Assembly (NCBI GenBank): GCA_023014335.1
Contig: JAECYW010000011.1
Coordinates: forward strand, 868,001-932,000
Direction of reading: 5' to 3'
DNA length: 64,000 bases
Source: Galerina marginata
Lineage: Eukaryota > Basidiomycota > Agaricomycetes > Agaricales > Galerinaceae
Shown: piece after piece, positions 1 to 13,178 of the stretch
Position numbering within the stretch: position 1 is the first letter of the stretch
Layout: each line of letters begins with the position of its first letter
Translations under genes and position numbers: made by a program
Notes under the pieces: model-generated
Database searches by the model: none
The model's input: the letters and a program-made list of their open reading frames with translations, nothing else
What the model was told of the DNA's origin: nothing

Positions 1-136
1 GGGCCGCTGGTGGTCATGGGGAGTGGTTTCACAAAAGCACAAGAAAGACGCGAAAAAGACATGTAGTGCGAAAAAAACAATGGGAAAGGTGCGTAAAAGG
101 AAGAAAAATTAATGAGACGGATATACGTTTCTAAAT

Positions 137-2714
137 CTAATCCACATCCATCTCAGATGGGCCTTTCTCTTCCTCCTGCGCCGGTGGCGGTGGGCTGCCT
201 CCAGAGGGAGTATCAGCTTTCGGCGTCTGCGTTCCTGGTGTCGCAGCGGGGGTGACGATAGGCTTAGGCTTGGGCTTGGTCAGAATCGGGATGGCGAAAT
301 AAATCAGCTCGTCCCTCTTCTTCTCGATCTCCGCGCTCGTCAGGATAGGGTCCACATTCTTCGCGCGCTCGCCCTGCCGCACGGTCTGGTCCTCGAGCCA
401 CTTCTCGATCGTCGCAACCTTCTCAACCACAGACTGCTTGTCCTTCTCGTCGATGTGTGCGTACTTCTCGTCGGAGGAGGTCGCTTGGGACATGTAGTTA
501 TTCAGCGTCTCGCGCAGGTTGGCGGTCGATTTCTTGCGTTCGTCGACTTCCCTGTATCGGAAGGCAATAGGATCGCCCATCTTCCTGAGGGTGTCCAGTC
601 GGGCGACGTAAGCGGATTTAGTAGCTTCTTCGCCTTCTTCGGTGTATAACCATTCCTCGGCTTCTTGTGTACCAGCCAGAAGAGCAGATTTCTCTTCAGC
701 GGTCACGTATGGCGCATAGCGGTCCTCGAGCTTGCCACGTACATCATACACGTACTCCTCAAGCGCGTTTTTCCGGTTCTGTTCAGAAAAATAGTGTCAG
801 CGTTTGAAAAGAAACACGACGCATGGAGGGAAATTGACCTCTGTATCCATGACAAGTTTGTCACCAGCATGCATCTGTGCCTCGTCCTCCCTCAATTTCT
901 CGACGACGGACTTATCCAGAGATGTAGTCAATGCAACGAAAGGAATTTCCTTCTTCTTCACGATGCGTTTCTTCTTCGGTGCTGGTACAGGTGCGTCGGC
1001 CGGCTGGTCCACGTCCATAGCCACCTCCTGCTCCTTCTCCTCGATCTCTTCGACGTAGGCGCTTTCAAACGACATAATTCCGTGGAGGTTCAGCCTCGTC
1101 TTGAGCTTGACGCAGGTAGCATCACCATTGGGAGCGACGGGTACATCCTTGGCCGTAAAGCTAGCGACGAAAGGGTTGATGGTGCCAGGCAACAAATTAG
1201 GGTCAGCGTAGGCAGCCTCGATGGTGAAAGACTCCTTGCGGTAGAACGATAGCACCTTAGTTGACGGGATGGCGTTGCCCTGGGGGAATACAAGCAACTC
1301 GGTGTCGTCGTCGGGGTCAGAGGGGGAAGCAGCCCATTGGGTCTTGATCGGGAAGTGATTGATATCGCCCACGTGGAAGTCGCGTACACGGAAGACAGGC
1401 GAAAGCATTGCACAAGCGAAAGTCGCGCCTCGGGCAACAGCCTCGTCCTGATTTAGGGTGAAAGAGAGGGTTTTGCCAGGGAAAACCTCCTGGATGCGAT
1501 TGCGGACGGATGGTACACGCGTACTTCCTCCGATGAGCTCGACAGCATCGATCTGGTCAAGTGTGAGGCCAGAATCGGCCAATGCTCGCTGGAGTGGTGC
1601 TGGAATACGATCGAGGACGTGCGCAATGAGGCCCTCGAGTTGTTCGCGAGAGAGTTTCGAGGAAGCATCTACGTCGTTCATGATGGATTCGACATTGAGG
1701 GGGGCCTCGGCGTTGGCAGAAAGGACTTTCTTGAGCTTCTCGCACCCCGCAATCAGTCGGAAGGTAGCCTTGGGATTCGACATGACATCAATTTTGTATT
1801 TCGCCTTGAACTCTTCCGCGAAGTGCTCAACAAGGGCGTAATCTATGTCTCGTCCGCCAAGGTTGGGCTCGTACGCGTTGCTCTTCACAGTAAGTTGTCC
1901 TTTGGAGTATGCAACAACTGCCACAGAGAAGTCGGCGTGTCCGGCATCCACAAAGACGACATGGCGCGGGTTTTCAGCCTCTGGGAGGTCGGATTTCGTG
2001 ATTCCATATCCAAGAGCGGCAGCTGTGGTGTCGTTGATGAGACGAAGGATGTTGAGGTTGGCGATGGCAGCAGCGTCAATGAGAGCCCGTCTTTGAATAT
2101 CGGTGAACCATCCCGGCACAGAGATCACGACATCTGTAACGGTTGTCTTCAACTCTGCTGATGCAATATCGCGTAGCTTGCCCAGGTACATGGCCACGAG
2201 CTGTGTCGCTGAATAAATCGCCTTTTCACCACGATAATTTACCTACATCGATCGTCCATATCAGCATGAAATTTTAACTAGAGAAGGAAACATACCTCAG
2301 TGCCAACCGTTCCATTTACATCGACCAACTTGGCATTGATAAACTTTTTCTCCACGTCCTGCACCTGAAGGTCGTTCAGAGCCCTTCCAATAAGGCGCTT
2401 CAATGAGCCGATGGTGTTTTTGAAGTTGGATGTCTCCTGGTTCTTGGCCGCTTCGCCAATCGCGCGTTGCTTGGGTCCAAAGGCGACCAACGATCTAGAA
2501 AAAATACAAGTGGCGATGAATAAAGCAAAAGAGTGTTATGATGAACTACATACGGTGTTGCACGATTGGAAACCTCATTGGTGATAATATCGATACCGCG
2601 ATGTCTAGCTACTCCGATCTAGCAGTCGAGATCAGTATCGTTTGAGATTAAAATTGGCTCCCTGATACACACCTTTGAATGAAGAGTACCAAAGTCAATT
2701 CCAACGACGGCCAT
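137..2714 (-). CDS. SSE1: Hsp110-family chaperone (Sse1/Hsp88-like)
   Basis: This gene encodes a cytosolic Hsp110, an Hsp70 relative that acts as nucleotide-exchange factor for Hsp70 and as a holdase. The ATG lies at 2714-2712 and begins MAVVGIDFGTLHSK, the phosphate-1 motif of the actin-like ATPase fold. The ATPase domain continues with VVISVPGWFTDIQRRAL, LRLINDTTAAALGYG, the phosphate-2 segment FVDAGHADFSV and the adenosine motif ELIGGSTRVPSV. After the ATPase domain come a beta domain with a long acidic and lysine-rich linker (EEIEEKEQEVAMDVD, then KKKRIVKKKE) and the alpha-helical lid (NRKNALEEYVYDVRGKL). The tail ends in SEMDVD. At least four introns interrupt it: two near the start (around 2672 and 2552), one near 2240-2295 and one near 780-830 that restores DTE-NRKNALEEYVYD. 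Length of roughly 780 residues fits the family. No disabling change was seen. Confidence 0.93.
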
Positions 2715-3298
2715 GGTAGTAAAAGGTTCGTTAAAGTAAAGGGAAAGATGAAAGAAATTGAGAATCTATGTGCACTGATCGAAAAGTTGCCCTCCTTTAT
2801 CGTCGCGTTTTTCGGCACCTTCCTTTTTAAATTTCACGATCATTCGAGACTGTTCCACGACATTCCGCTACCCAAATTGGGATTATCTCCTTTGGACGGT
2901 ATTTACGAGCAAATAGCAGAAGAGAAAAAAACCAAAGCACAAAGGACTTGATATATTGACAAGTACAATCGAACCTATTACAACCCATAGGTTTAGGCCG
3001 AGCTAACGGAAATTTTGATTTACAGCATTTCATTGCCCCAGAATATCTTAGATTCTTACGAATTAACTTATGCCAGTGGGTGAATGAAATATCAAATAGT
3101 TCACTCACGCCTGCAATGGGACAAGCCGACTGGAACGAAAGTTGACTGAAAGGTAAATTGAGAATTTTGTACAACAATGTCCAAAACGAATAAGCAATAA
3201 TTTACACGTATAAAATGAGATGGAGCGTCATCAACCAATGTCCTATACTAATATGAGGGTTCCACTGGTCACTGGTGAAAGATTCAATCCACCTATAG
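2715..3298. other. Intergenic: Hsp110 promoter side and 3' flank of next gene
   Basis: This stretch separates the start of the Hsp110 gene from the 3' end of the membrane-protein gene. Short ORFs occur on both strands but none has splice-supported family similarity. I did not find a convincing run of heat-shock elements by eye. Confidence 0.5.
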
Positions 3299-5913
3299 CT
3301 ACCCACCATACCCCGCACCTCTCACAGGACCAGGATAATATACAGAAGGATCGCTTCTTTGGCTCGAAGGAGTACCGCTCCTCGCAGGCCCATGTAGAGT
3401 GTCGGCCGTCAAATAGAAGCTCGCATTGTCATCGGTCGAGAGGCCCCGATGCGAGCTAGAGAATGCGTAAGGATCAAACATATCCTGATCCTGAGGAGAA
3501 TACATAGACGCAGATGACACAGAATTGTTTGATCCTTTGCGCTGGGGGTCACGGAAATATGTGGGAGGGAGACGACTAGGCGGTGAGACGCCAGGTGGCG
3601 GCAGCGGACGAGATGACTCGGCCAATGGTGTGCGCGTACGGAGAGGGTAATGAGCAGGAGAATATTGGTCTTGCGACGCCGAACGTATGTGAGCGCCGGC
3701 AGCATGGAGACTGGTCGCGCTGCCGTTTAAATTTGACGACCCAGGCAAAGGAGGGGGATGAGATGCTGATCTTTGGTGTGTAGCAAAATAATGTGCCTGG
3801 GCAGCAGAGCTGCTCGAGGCAGGCGAGGGCAGAGGGCGAGGGTGCTCGGAAGAACTTTCGCTAAAGCTGCGCGAAGGAGTTGGACGTATTGACCTTTCAT
3901 ATAAAGACGCAGAAATATCATCCATGGATGCGTTTTCGCCGGGGTAAACAGATATATTGATGTCGGAAAACCGATCCTCTGGTATTGGGGACATGAAGCG
4001 ATCCGCGACGGTGATATGGTGAGGTGAGACAAGAGGGTTGGACATAATTTCTTTTCCTCTGGGGGATATTCGTGGGGGAGGCACGGGTGGTAATGGAGCT
4101 GGACGGCTAGGAAGAGGAGGTACTATGACAGTCGGACGTTGAGGCGGGACGGCGGACTGCACAAAAGGGTGGAATCAATGATAACATTCAAGTATAGTAA
4201 TCAATACTTACATTACGCGAGCCTGTGTGCAGCATGGTACTCCTAGGCGACTCCGTACTAACTGAAGGAGAAACAACACGGATATGTGAATTTATCGTGC
4301 TGCTATGGCCGCTCCTCGAACCAAGGACAACTTCTTCGGTGCCCTGAAACAAGCTACTCGCTCTCTCCTCCGGTGAGATGAGATCGACGTGTTCATCGTG
4401 AGAGCTCTCGTCGAAAGCATTGCTCCTCCGAGTCCCAAGACGCGATGTTCTCGTCCTAGTGTCAGTGGAGTTGGTGTATCTCCTGGAGTCGGATGATTCA
4501 GTTGATTGGTCGACTCGGTATCCCGGATATGGAGATCTGCTAATCACACGTGGGATACGCCTCTTGAATGGGTTTGGAAGATGCACGTTCCTGGGCAATG
4601 ACCAAATAGTGCGGTTTGAAGAGCTTGCGGATGGATTGGGATCGAAATTAGCCGTGCCGCGTAAGGGTGCTAGGAATTGCGCCTGCTGGGCCTGGAGCTG
4701 AGCGGCGGCCTTGGGGCTGAATGGGTACATCGGTCCTGTAGACTGACTCCTTCTCTCATCAAACGAGCCTGACGGACGTGCTGGAACGGTTCCTGGCGTC
4801 GTATCCGTGGGCGAAACGACGTCCTCGACTTCGGGGTATCGCTCTCGCGACGGAGGGCTATCCTGCAGTCTAGACTCTTTGGGTGGGTCGACGTCGGGGC
4901 CGTCAATCTCCCAATGGTCGAGGGATTTCTGATCGACATTTCTGACTTTGTTGCGTCGGCGAACGAGATTCTCGACGTCAAAGCGGACGGTGGGAAGTTG
5001 TCGCCGATAGAAGCGTACTCCAAGGAGAGTCAAGACGACTGCCATAATGGCGGCAACGATAGGAAGGACTATTTGAAGTATTGACCACGGCTTCGGAGCC
5101 TGTTTTTGAGCTTCTATTCAGGTCGACCCAAGAAATGGAAAAAAAAATTATGGATTTCATATGTAGCCGGTGAGAAAGGGGAGAACTGACCGACGACTGC
5201 TCGCTGCAAATCAAACGAGGTATTTCCTGGCACTGGAAGCGAAGCCCAGGGTGGAAGGGGTATCCCGAAGCCTTGGTCTGCCATTGTTGCACTACCTGCA
5301 AGGTCAATGGAGTGGTTTTGACATGTCGCCGTCCATGTACCGAAGTTGGGCAGGGTGCCATTGCCACTTGCGTAGGAGCATGCGGACCAGATGTTGAAGA
5401 ATTTGTTATTGCTTGGACAAATATTCAAACCTTATTCAAAGGGTAATATGATAGCTCACTCACCATGTACACAGGCTTGCAGTTGGCGTTACATCTGAGA
5501 TCACGACTGCAGTTAGACTTCCCTGTAACGTTTCATAATAAGAAATGCGATTACTCAAGGGAGGGGACGGCGTAGAGTTGCAAGACGAATGTATGGTATC
5601 TTTCAGGTCACAGGAACTTTGTCCATCTCGTCCTTGCAACTGCAAAGAAATCCTGAATCATTGCAAGTAAGGTGCAGGTGAAGGTAAATACATACAACAT
5701 CGTATCTGTCCGGCTAGATAGTCCAAAAAAAAGATCAGTAATTTGTATATAAGAATGAAATAACAGAAGAAATAGGGGGGATATGGGATTGAAGGGAGTG
5801 GAATGTCGGAATGTCAGGGCACTTACTTGATCTTGTCCGAAAACCGACTCCGCACTGGCGGTGAGAAACAGCAAGAAGATGGATAACCTTCGTCGTGATA
5901 GATCACTGAACAT
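3299..5913 (-). CDS. Secreted-type single-pass membrane glycoprotein, unknown function
   Basis: The first exon begins at 5913 with a cleavable signal peptide (MFSDLSRRRLSIFLLFLTAS, then AESVFGQDQ). An extracellular domain follows with several cysteines (QGRDGQSSCDLK, CNANCKPVYM, ICPSNNKFFNIWSAC, TATCQNHSIDLAG) and a PLPPWASLPV motif. One transmembrane helix lies around 5000-5090 (ILQIVLPIVAAIMAVVLTLL). A long cytoplasmic tail follows, rich in Ser, Pro and Arg and probably disordered, ending at TAG 3301-3299. The intron at about 4163-4187 joins GSRN to SAVPPQRP in frame. This architecture is common in agaricomycete genomes, where members are annotated as hypothetical. The tail contains many possible phosphorylation and SH3-type proline motifs, so a wall or surface sensing role is possible but only a guess. 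The intron after the first exon is rather long (about 185 nt), so a small exon may be missed. Confidence 0.7.
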
Positions 5914-7610
5914 TACATATGCGAACCTCGAAGGCTTTCACCAGAATTCCGTGGTGGTTGAAAGAAAGAAAGAGGTTTAATTGAGGACACTCCCGTGCCG
6001 GATTGTCATGGAGTTGTGAGCTCTTTGATGAACGGAGATCAGATCTTCCCCGGCCTCTGCAAGGAACCGAAGTGGAGATGAGTAGCCCACAACTTCGATA
6101 CGAGATGCTACGACTGTTCTCACCTCAACGTAGCGCGATAGTCGGATTGCAGATTACCATCTGTCAGTTTTATTACCTTGTCTGGCCTTGTCTGTATCCG
6201 TATCAAGGCCTACCACGGTCCCATGTGCTTCGCAACTATTTTGGGGATATGTCCCGACGCATATGGCGTCTCTGGGCAATGGGCAGAAACATGATGGGTC
6301 GGAGACTCTCCAGAAGGGCAATCCCATTCGTAGCTGGATGACGGTTGTGCAGAAAGAGGCAATAAATCCATGAATTGTCAAAGTATTTGACAGCTCAGGG
6401 TTGGATTTTACTTCCGTTGATTTCAGGGCAGCGGAAACCAACTTTAACCAAGGCGGAAGCCACTCCCGGGCGACCGGGTCGGAGGTTGATCGTTGATATC
6501 CGTCCACGACCGTCGATGATAAGATGTGAGCAAGAGGACTTGATCAAAACATGCTAGAAAAACATGGAAGAATTTCTTATGGACGCTCTATATTCCACTG
6601 TCAATGGCAAACTGGAAAGACAGTTCTGATCTGCACATGCAGTGCACTCAGTGTGTACAAAAGATTTCCTTTTTAACCGGAGCATGCGCAGGTGGAATTG
6701 GCACGATAATTATAAGGTTTGATAAAACGCGCGCAGTTCAAGCCCCAGGTCCATCGGCAGGACGGCAACTTGCAATTGGAGATTTAAGTTACCGGTCTCA
6801 AGTGCGCTCGAATCGTTGGAACTTTGCCAGAGAAAAAATTGCAGAGGCACCTAATCTTCTCTGCCATGTCTGCAGGTTTACAATATCCACGTCAATGCAC
6901 GACCAGTGCAAGACAAGTGGCAGTCTTGCACATGGAGTCATCAGTCAACACTGACTTGAATGACGGGCCTGAAGTTAGACCGTGTTGGACCCACAAAACA
7001 GCCGTCCCCGATATGTCTTTTCCGATCGATGTCATGAGTGAGGCAAATGGCCGTCGGCTGTCCCTGCAAGTATTAATGACCCAAGAAGACCTTCATTGAT
7101 ATCTGTATTGTGAAGATACATTTTAATTAAAATTTGGAGTCGAACTTACTTCTATATTGATTTTGTGGATCGACACTTTCCCATACTGGTGTGAAATGTG
7201 CATGAATAGTCAAGGAAGCCATGTCGGGTGATCATTTATTTACCACCAAGCGTGAAACAGGTATACCCTACTCAATCGGTTCTGAGGGAAAGGGTTTAGC
7301 GTGGAGAATTCAAACTAATACCTGATTGTGGAAACATCTGTCCGACTCCCGTGACGGTATTTTCAAAAATAGAGCTCCAAAGGGAAGGGAAAAGAGAAAA
7401 TGATGGATTCGCATGTCGTCTAGTACTACATGTATACACAGACATATGGTTACAAAATTGATAAAATTTAGCGGCAGAGAAGACGAGTACGCCGTGAAGG
7501 AATTATTGGGGTGAAAGCTTTTGATACATGCGCAGAAGTTGGCGCATACGGTGTTGGTACTCGTGAAACTCGAAAGTTGCCTGCTTGAGCCATTTACTGT
7601 GACTCTAAAT
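5914..7610. other. Intergenic stretch, no supported gene
   Basis: This stretch lies between the 5' end of the membrane-protein gene and the 3' end of the sugar-transporter gene. ORFs of 60-117 codons occur (for example 6154-6507 on the minus strand), but none shows a recognisable motif, a plausible splice chain or low-complexity features suggesting a real protein. Confidence 0.5.
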
Positions 7611-10541
7611 TTATTTTTCGGCTCCTTGGATGTGTTCTGCGTCAAGCTTCTCCTTGCTGTTATTGCTGCTTCCCTCGGGTTCTGGATGGTGAGAGATACC
7701 GGCATGTACAGCAGCTTTTTCTGAGATCATCGCAACTGTATCATCGCCATCGAAGAGGCTAGAAGCGTATTCAGAATTAGTATAAATTTAGTCCTGTAAA
7801 AAAAGGGACTGACGCAGCGGTTTCTTCTAGACTGCGCTGTAAATAATTATGGAATTATTAGGGCATAATAACTAAACTCGGCATTGTTCAATTGACTAAC
7901 GTTTTTGGTTTCAATGATAAAGAAGTAGCAGAAAACCACCTCGAAACATATCCACGCAACATATACAAGCTAAAAGACAGATTAGAAACAAGCCTAGTTG
8001 AGAATAAAAGCCGTAACGCACGTAGTACTTCCAGCCGAGCTTTCCAAGAGCAATGGGATTTACATATCTATGACAGCAATTAGAATTGATGATGTCAATT
8101 TAGTAAATACGTACTGATTGAAGATTAACGATAATGAGATCGCGAAGTTGAAGACAGTAAATCCCTTGGCACGGAGTGCGTATGGAAGAATCTCGACGGT
8201 GTATCTGAAAGAATTTTTAGTACGGTCACCTACGGGTAGGAGATAAGCGTAACGTACGACACAATCAATGGGGTGAAAGCGAGCTGGGGATACCGACGTT
8301 AGCAACAAAATGAAACCGGTTCAGTTATACTTACATCATCTACAAGGAAATAGTTAGCCCGGTCCTACAAGGCACAAAGAGATGATGATCACTTACAGAA
8401 ACCGTAAAATAGGACTATTCAAATTGGTAAATAGGGCAACACTTCGCTATAATTATAATGACACTGACAGATCATGGCGATGACGGTATGGGCTGCTGCC
8501 GTCCTGGTGTTATCTTGGGCATATAGAGAGACGCAGACGGTTTGAAGCGTCCAGAATACTAACATGCCGATGGTCGACGTCATAAATAGGCGCCTTCGCC
8601 CAACGCGTTCGCAGAGGAACCCGGCGATAATCGCAACGAAGAAGTTGAAAATGTTCAAAATGCCATTCTTTGGAGAGAATGATTATTAGAGAAAATATAT
8701 TGGCAAAGAAAATACCTACAATGAGAAGCTGTGTGCTATTGTCGGTGACTGGCAACAGAATTATGACATAAACGAATTAGGAGATGAAGAAAAAAACTCA
8801 CTGCCGATGGTGATGAAGACTTTGTTGAGATCTGTTGGGTAAATTCAGGAATTAGCGGCACCATCTCATGCCAAAATGAAATCAACTTACAGTACGACCT
8901 ATTAGGTCGAGGACAATCATCAGCAAGCTGCCCCAACTTTGAAGCGGATGTCATAGGGACTTACACAAGACCGTTGCCAGACCACTGTGAGAAGAACGCT
9001 ATGGCAATGATAATACGCATACGGCGTCGGTTTCCAGGAGTCTTGAACAGAGACACCCAGCCGACGTTAGCAGCGACCTCTCGATCGAAAGCGATGGCCG
9101 CTTTGATTTCCTCGAATTCATACTGGACAAGAGGGTCGTTCTCATTGCCGTTCGCATGGTAGTAGGCAAGAGTCTGGAGAGCCTTCGCCTCTCTTTTAGG
9201 TTTGTCATGAGTAAATTCCGACAATTCAAAATGGACAATTACTATACTCACTTTCCTTTGCTGACAAGGAAACGAGGAGATTCTGGGACAAACCATATAA
9301 GGAATATCTGGATGAGGGATGGTAGGCCTTGCAGCGCAGACGGGATACGCCACGCCCAGTTATTTTGAAGACGGAAGGTGCCAAAGGTCTATAATTAAGC
9401 CGGTGCATTATTAGCCCAGAATCCGCTGACAACCGAACGACCTTACCGTCCAGGCCGCACTAAAAAAAGATCGTGTAAACGGTCAATTACTAGTTGAGGG
9501 TGGGATGAGAAAAATCGAGACATACATTATACTTCCGAGATACCTGATTTTAGGAAAGAGAGTGTCGTGGTCAGTGAAGTTGCACAGGAATTATTCGAAG
9601 AGTTGTACACCATGAAGCGGAACAATCATATTCTTGACTCACCAGAGAGTGTTATACATGGAAGTCGCCTGAGCCCGTTGAGTTGGGTAGGCAATTTCAG
9701 TAACCAAAAGTGGCGCAGCTGAGGCAGCGAATGTGAGCCCGAACCCAATTAGAAACCTGTGGGGAGGCAGAGTAGCCATGAGAGACTTAGAATTTTTACT
9801 GTGTGACAAAAAATAATGGCATACCGTGCACCGATGAACATTCCAAAGGAGCTCGAAGCTGTTTGTAATATAGTTGCACAAACCATGATGCATGCCCCAA
9901 TAAAGATAGCAGGTCGACGTCCTAGCCCATCAGCCAGATATGGTGAGAAGGGATATGCAGCCAGGGATCCGATGTTCTGCAGGGAAGATTAAAGATCAAG
10001 AATGGTCCGATGTTGAGGGCGTCCCTACTTGTATAGCATTGAAAAGACCCAACTAGTGGAGCGTTACTAGGTCGCAAAACCTAGAGTATTAATTACGTAC
10101 TGTGCCACCATGTGGATTGTGGAATTCGTTTTCCCATTTCTGAACGCTTTGCAGTCCGTCTGTTGGATGAAGGTAAGATTCCCTCTATCCGGTTTACAGA
10201 GATGAATGTGTACGTACTCATCATGCTGCCTGTATATAAAAATCAAGGACAAGAAAGCAGTCGGGGTAGATAGGAGCTCACCATCGTATCCGTTGGTCGA
10301 CGAGGTAATTAGTCTGTCAAGTCAAAGTTGATGATTTTGAGAGACAACGCCTTCCAAATATACGCACAAAAGGCAAATGCACAGGTTGAGAACAATCAGA
10401 CCTGCACAGGAAAATAGGTCTAACCGTTGAAGGTAGAAGAGAGCAAATGTACTGACGTGAGTTCTTGTACCAGGGTCGGGTGTCTGTAATAAGGTGCAAA
10501 TATCCTGCACCTTCTGTCACAATTGCGGGTCCACCACCCAT
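7611..10541 (-). CDS. MFS sugar transporter (hexose/lactose permease-like)
   Basis: This is a plasma-membrane sugar:proton symporter of the major facilitator superfamily, sugar porter family. It starts at 10541 with MGGGPAIVTEGAGY. Characteristic blocks follow: LITSSTNGYDGSMMNGLQ in the first helices, ADGLGRRPAIF (the D-x-x-G-R-R loop), RFLIGFGLTFAASAAPLLV, TEIAYPTQRAQATSMYNTLW, the PESPRFLVSKGK motif after helix 6, FFSQWSGNGLV in helix 7, ERVGRRRLFMTS in the second repeat, and TEILPYALRAKGFTVFNF. The C-terminus reads RSLEETAALFDGDD and ends QGAEK with TAA at 7613-7611. The gene is split by a dozen or so short introns. The QWSGNGLV block groups it with fungal hexose or lactose permease-like transporters, but the substrate cannot be read from sequence. 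No frame break was found in the parts I followed. Confidence 0.88.
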
Positions 10542-13178
10542 GATTGATTATCTTGTTTGAAAGTAGGAGAGCAAGGGAAAAGATAAAGACGGAACCTCTT
10601 ATCCTGTGCTTTTAAGTCTCGTTCAATTTTGCGCCATATCAATGAGGGCTGTCCAAAGTTTTACGTTTTGGAGCGGGAAGCACCAGGGATTTCCCCGGAG
10701 TTTTTGGGTTCCCAAACTGCAGTTTTTTTATAACTCGAGGTAGAACGTTCTCCACTAGTAGAATGCATCGCGAGTCTCCGTGGTTGGATATGACTGTCAC
10801 TTTCCCGTCCCGACGTATTCTGGAAAGCAGATAGACCGAGTTTCTAGGACTTCACTGCCAGCGCAACTTCGAATTGAGTGGGTTGAAATGACTCCTGATT
10901 CGAACGAGATACGCGAGTCGGGTAGAAGCAATCTAGGCAGTCAGAAGACAGGAACCTGGAAGGTCCTCGATCGACACGATCCTGTAGAACCGGGCGTCGG
11001 CTCGCGAACCAGCGGATGTTCGAGTGCCACAGAATACTACCCAGACCTTCAGTTTTGCGTCTTCGGAAGTCATGTCCGGGATTTCTCCTCAGGAATCAAC
11101 ATGGTGCAATGAGCAAAAATAGATAAAGATTTTCCAATATAGGAATCCAATCGCAGACGACTTGAACACGCCGGAGAGAGAACTAAACCGGAAAAACCGG
11201 TCGTGAAAGGACGAGCATTACGGACCGTGCGAACTTGACTTGCCCGACTCATATCACGTGGTAGTAGCACGTGTGGGCGCCTACAGTTCGTCAGAATGCA
11301 AAGACGAGTGGCTCACTCTTGTCTTTGCTACCACCATCATTGCCTGGACCACCCTTCCTACTTGGCGTCGTCATTCACGCAAATTCTTCGAACTTCCAGT
11401 CTTGTGTTATGTTCCAGGGTCTTATTTACGTCTAGCATCGGAATGGCTATTGGGCATAGTACACAAAGCGCATATAAGGAGCAGTGGGGTGAGGTAATCC
11501 ATGTTTCATTCAGATATCACAATTTTATCACAATTTTATGTACTTAGGAGATCTGGACTTGGCCCAAAGAACTCTAATTCCTTTCGGAAGGCGTTGTACA
11601 CCTCGAGTTGGGTGTGCCACTCGAGTAGTGGGCAAGTGTCCTCCGCACCTTCTATCCTGACAGGTTTGGCGTTTAAATGTGATTAAGACATATACGAGGT
11701 AAATATATGCGGCTTCTTGGCCTAGACTGGCCCCCTGCTCTTGGAGATTAATGGAAAACTGCGTGTTCTACTCGATTCTGTGCTGGTTTGCGTTTCTGTC
11801 TTGAGGCGATTCAACCCAAATCCATACTCCACCTTTTCTAAAGCGGCCTACGACTTTATCCTTGATCTCTATGTGGAGCTACATGGCTGATTTGGGGACC
11901 TTTCACCCATTATCTTGTTTCAACTATTTTTTACTCTTTATTCTCGGGAAGACCCGACCGACTAACTTCCTGCAAGACATGGAAGTCAGTTTGCGGTGTT
12001 CCCTCCAATCTTTCATGTCCGACTTTCTACCGGGTCGAGGCTATCCACCTATCCAATGTCTCCAATATCTGTTGGGAAACTTTGGAACGCATAAATCTCG
12101 ACGAACCTGGGCTCTATTTTCGGGCCTTGAGCCAGGGTCAGTCGGGACTGCCAGATTATTGGGCCATCGATAAATCGCGGTCTGTTCTAGGAAGAATCTT
12201 TTCCCCGCTATCCAAATGTCATTGGGTTGCAAGTGGTGAGATCCTAACCGTTATCGTTCTGTGGTTCATCTATGAACGGCGGCCTTACCTATGCTATGTC
12301 CGCACCAGAAAATTTCTCATCCACTCTTGGGTGACATGGACAGGTGCGCAGTCCATTTGTGAGAACATGAAGCTCCTCTACTTACATTAATATGGAGTGC
12401 TTAATGAACGATGCAAGTCCATTAAATATCCCAGGATATCCCAGGCCTTGCCAGTGCGTGTCAGTGGAAGCTTATTGGTCTGCAAACAGCACTGCGATAA
12501 TGATCGATTGCGTCACATCGTGCATTGTCCTCCTCGGTCTGCTCCAGTCTAACTCGTAAAACGCTCCAACTCGTAACATCCCGATTTTCATTTTCTTCAT
12601 TCTAGAATTTCCTAGCAAAGTCCCCTGCGCAGTTTTTTTTTTGCTTCAGTTTAGCCCATCCGCGGGAATGGCTCCGAACTGACCGAAAGTCCACACATTT
12701 CGGTAACGGTCAACTATGCCCACTCCCTCGGCTTTTCAAGTCGCGACACCTGATTCTGCCGAACGGACGAACGGCAGGTTAGCTATTTTGAGCACCCTCC
12801 CACCTGGGTAAGCAGGGCGACTTCGACCACTTCCCTGTAATGATTTCATACCACTTATAAACTCTAAAGGCTTGAAGCAGGCGGCAATGCATGTTGTGGG
12901 GTGAAAACAAGTGAAGTTACATTGCTTGAGATGATTCTATTTGGGCATCATGGGTGGCTTGATGAGAATTGATCGGCTTGATCGAGTAATCCGTTCAGTG
13001 CTCATCCCGAATCGGAAGTTGCACGTGCAGGGTTGCCTGGACCAGCTGACGCCGCAACATTGCACATCTTGGACTTAACCAACCCGCTCACCCGTTTGCC
13101 TCGTGCTGGTACTTCACAGGATCCCTAAGAGGTCCACTGATTGCTTTCGCCTGCCTCACCTCTTGTTTATCAACCACC
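10542..13178. other. Long divergent intergenic region, no supported gene
   Basis: These 2.6 kb lie between the divergent starts of the sugar transporter and the aminopeptidase, so they contain both promoters. Several ORFs of 60-110 codons occur on both strands, but they do not chain through splice sites and show no recognisable motif. I saw no tandem repeat or inverted repeat of note. Confidence 0.5.

Noticed and set aside
5696..5705. A possible 10-nt microexon in the membrane glycoprotein gene
   Set aside because: It has acceptor- and donor-like neighbours, but its length shifts the frame into a stop in the next exon. Joining the first exon directly at 5639 keeps the frame.
6154..6507. 117-codon minus-strand ORF
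   Set aside because: No recognisable family, no supporting splice chain, and overlapping ORFs on the other strand are equally long.
11862..12390. Overlapping 100-codon ORFs in the long intergenic region
   Set aside because: No motifs, and both strands are open to a similar degree, as expected by chance.
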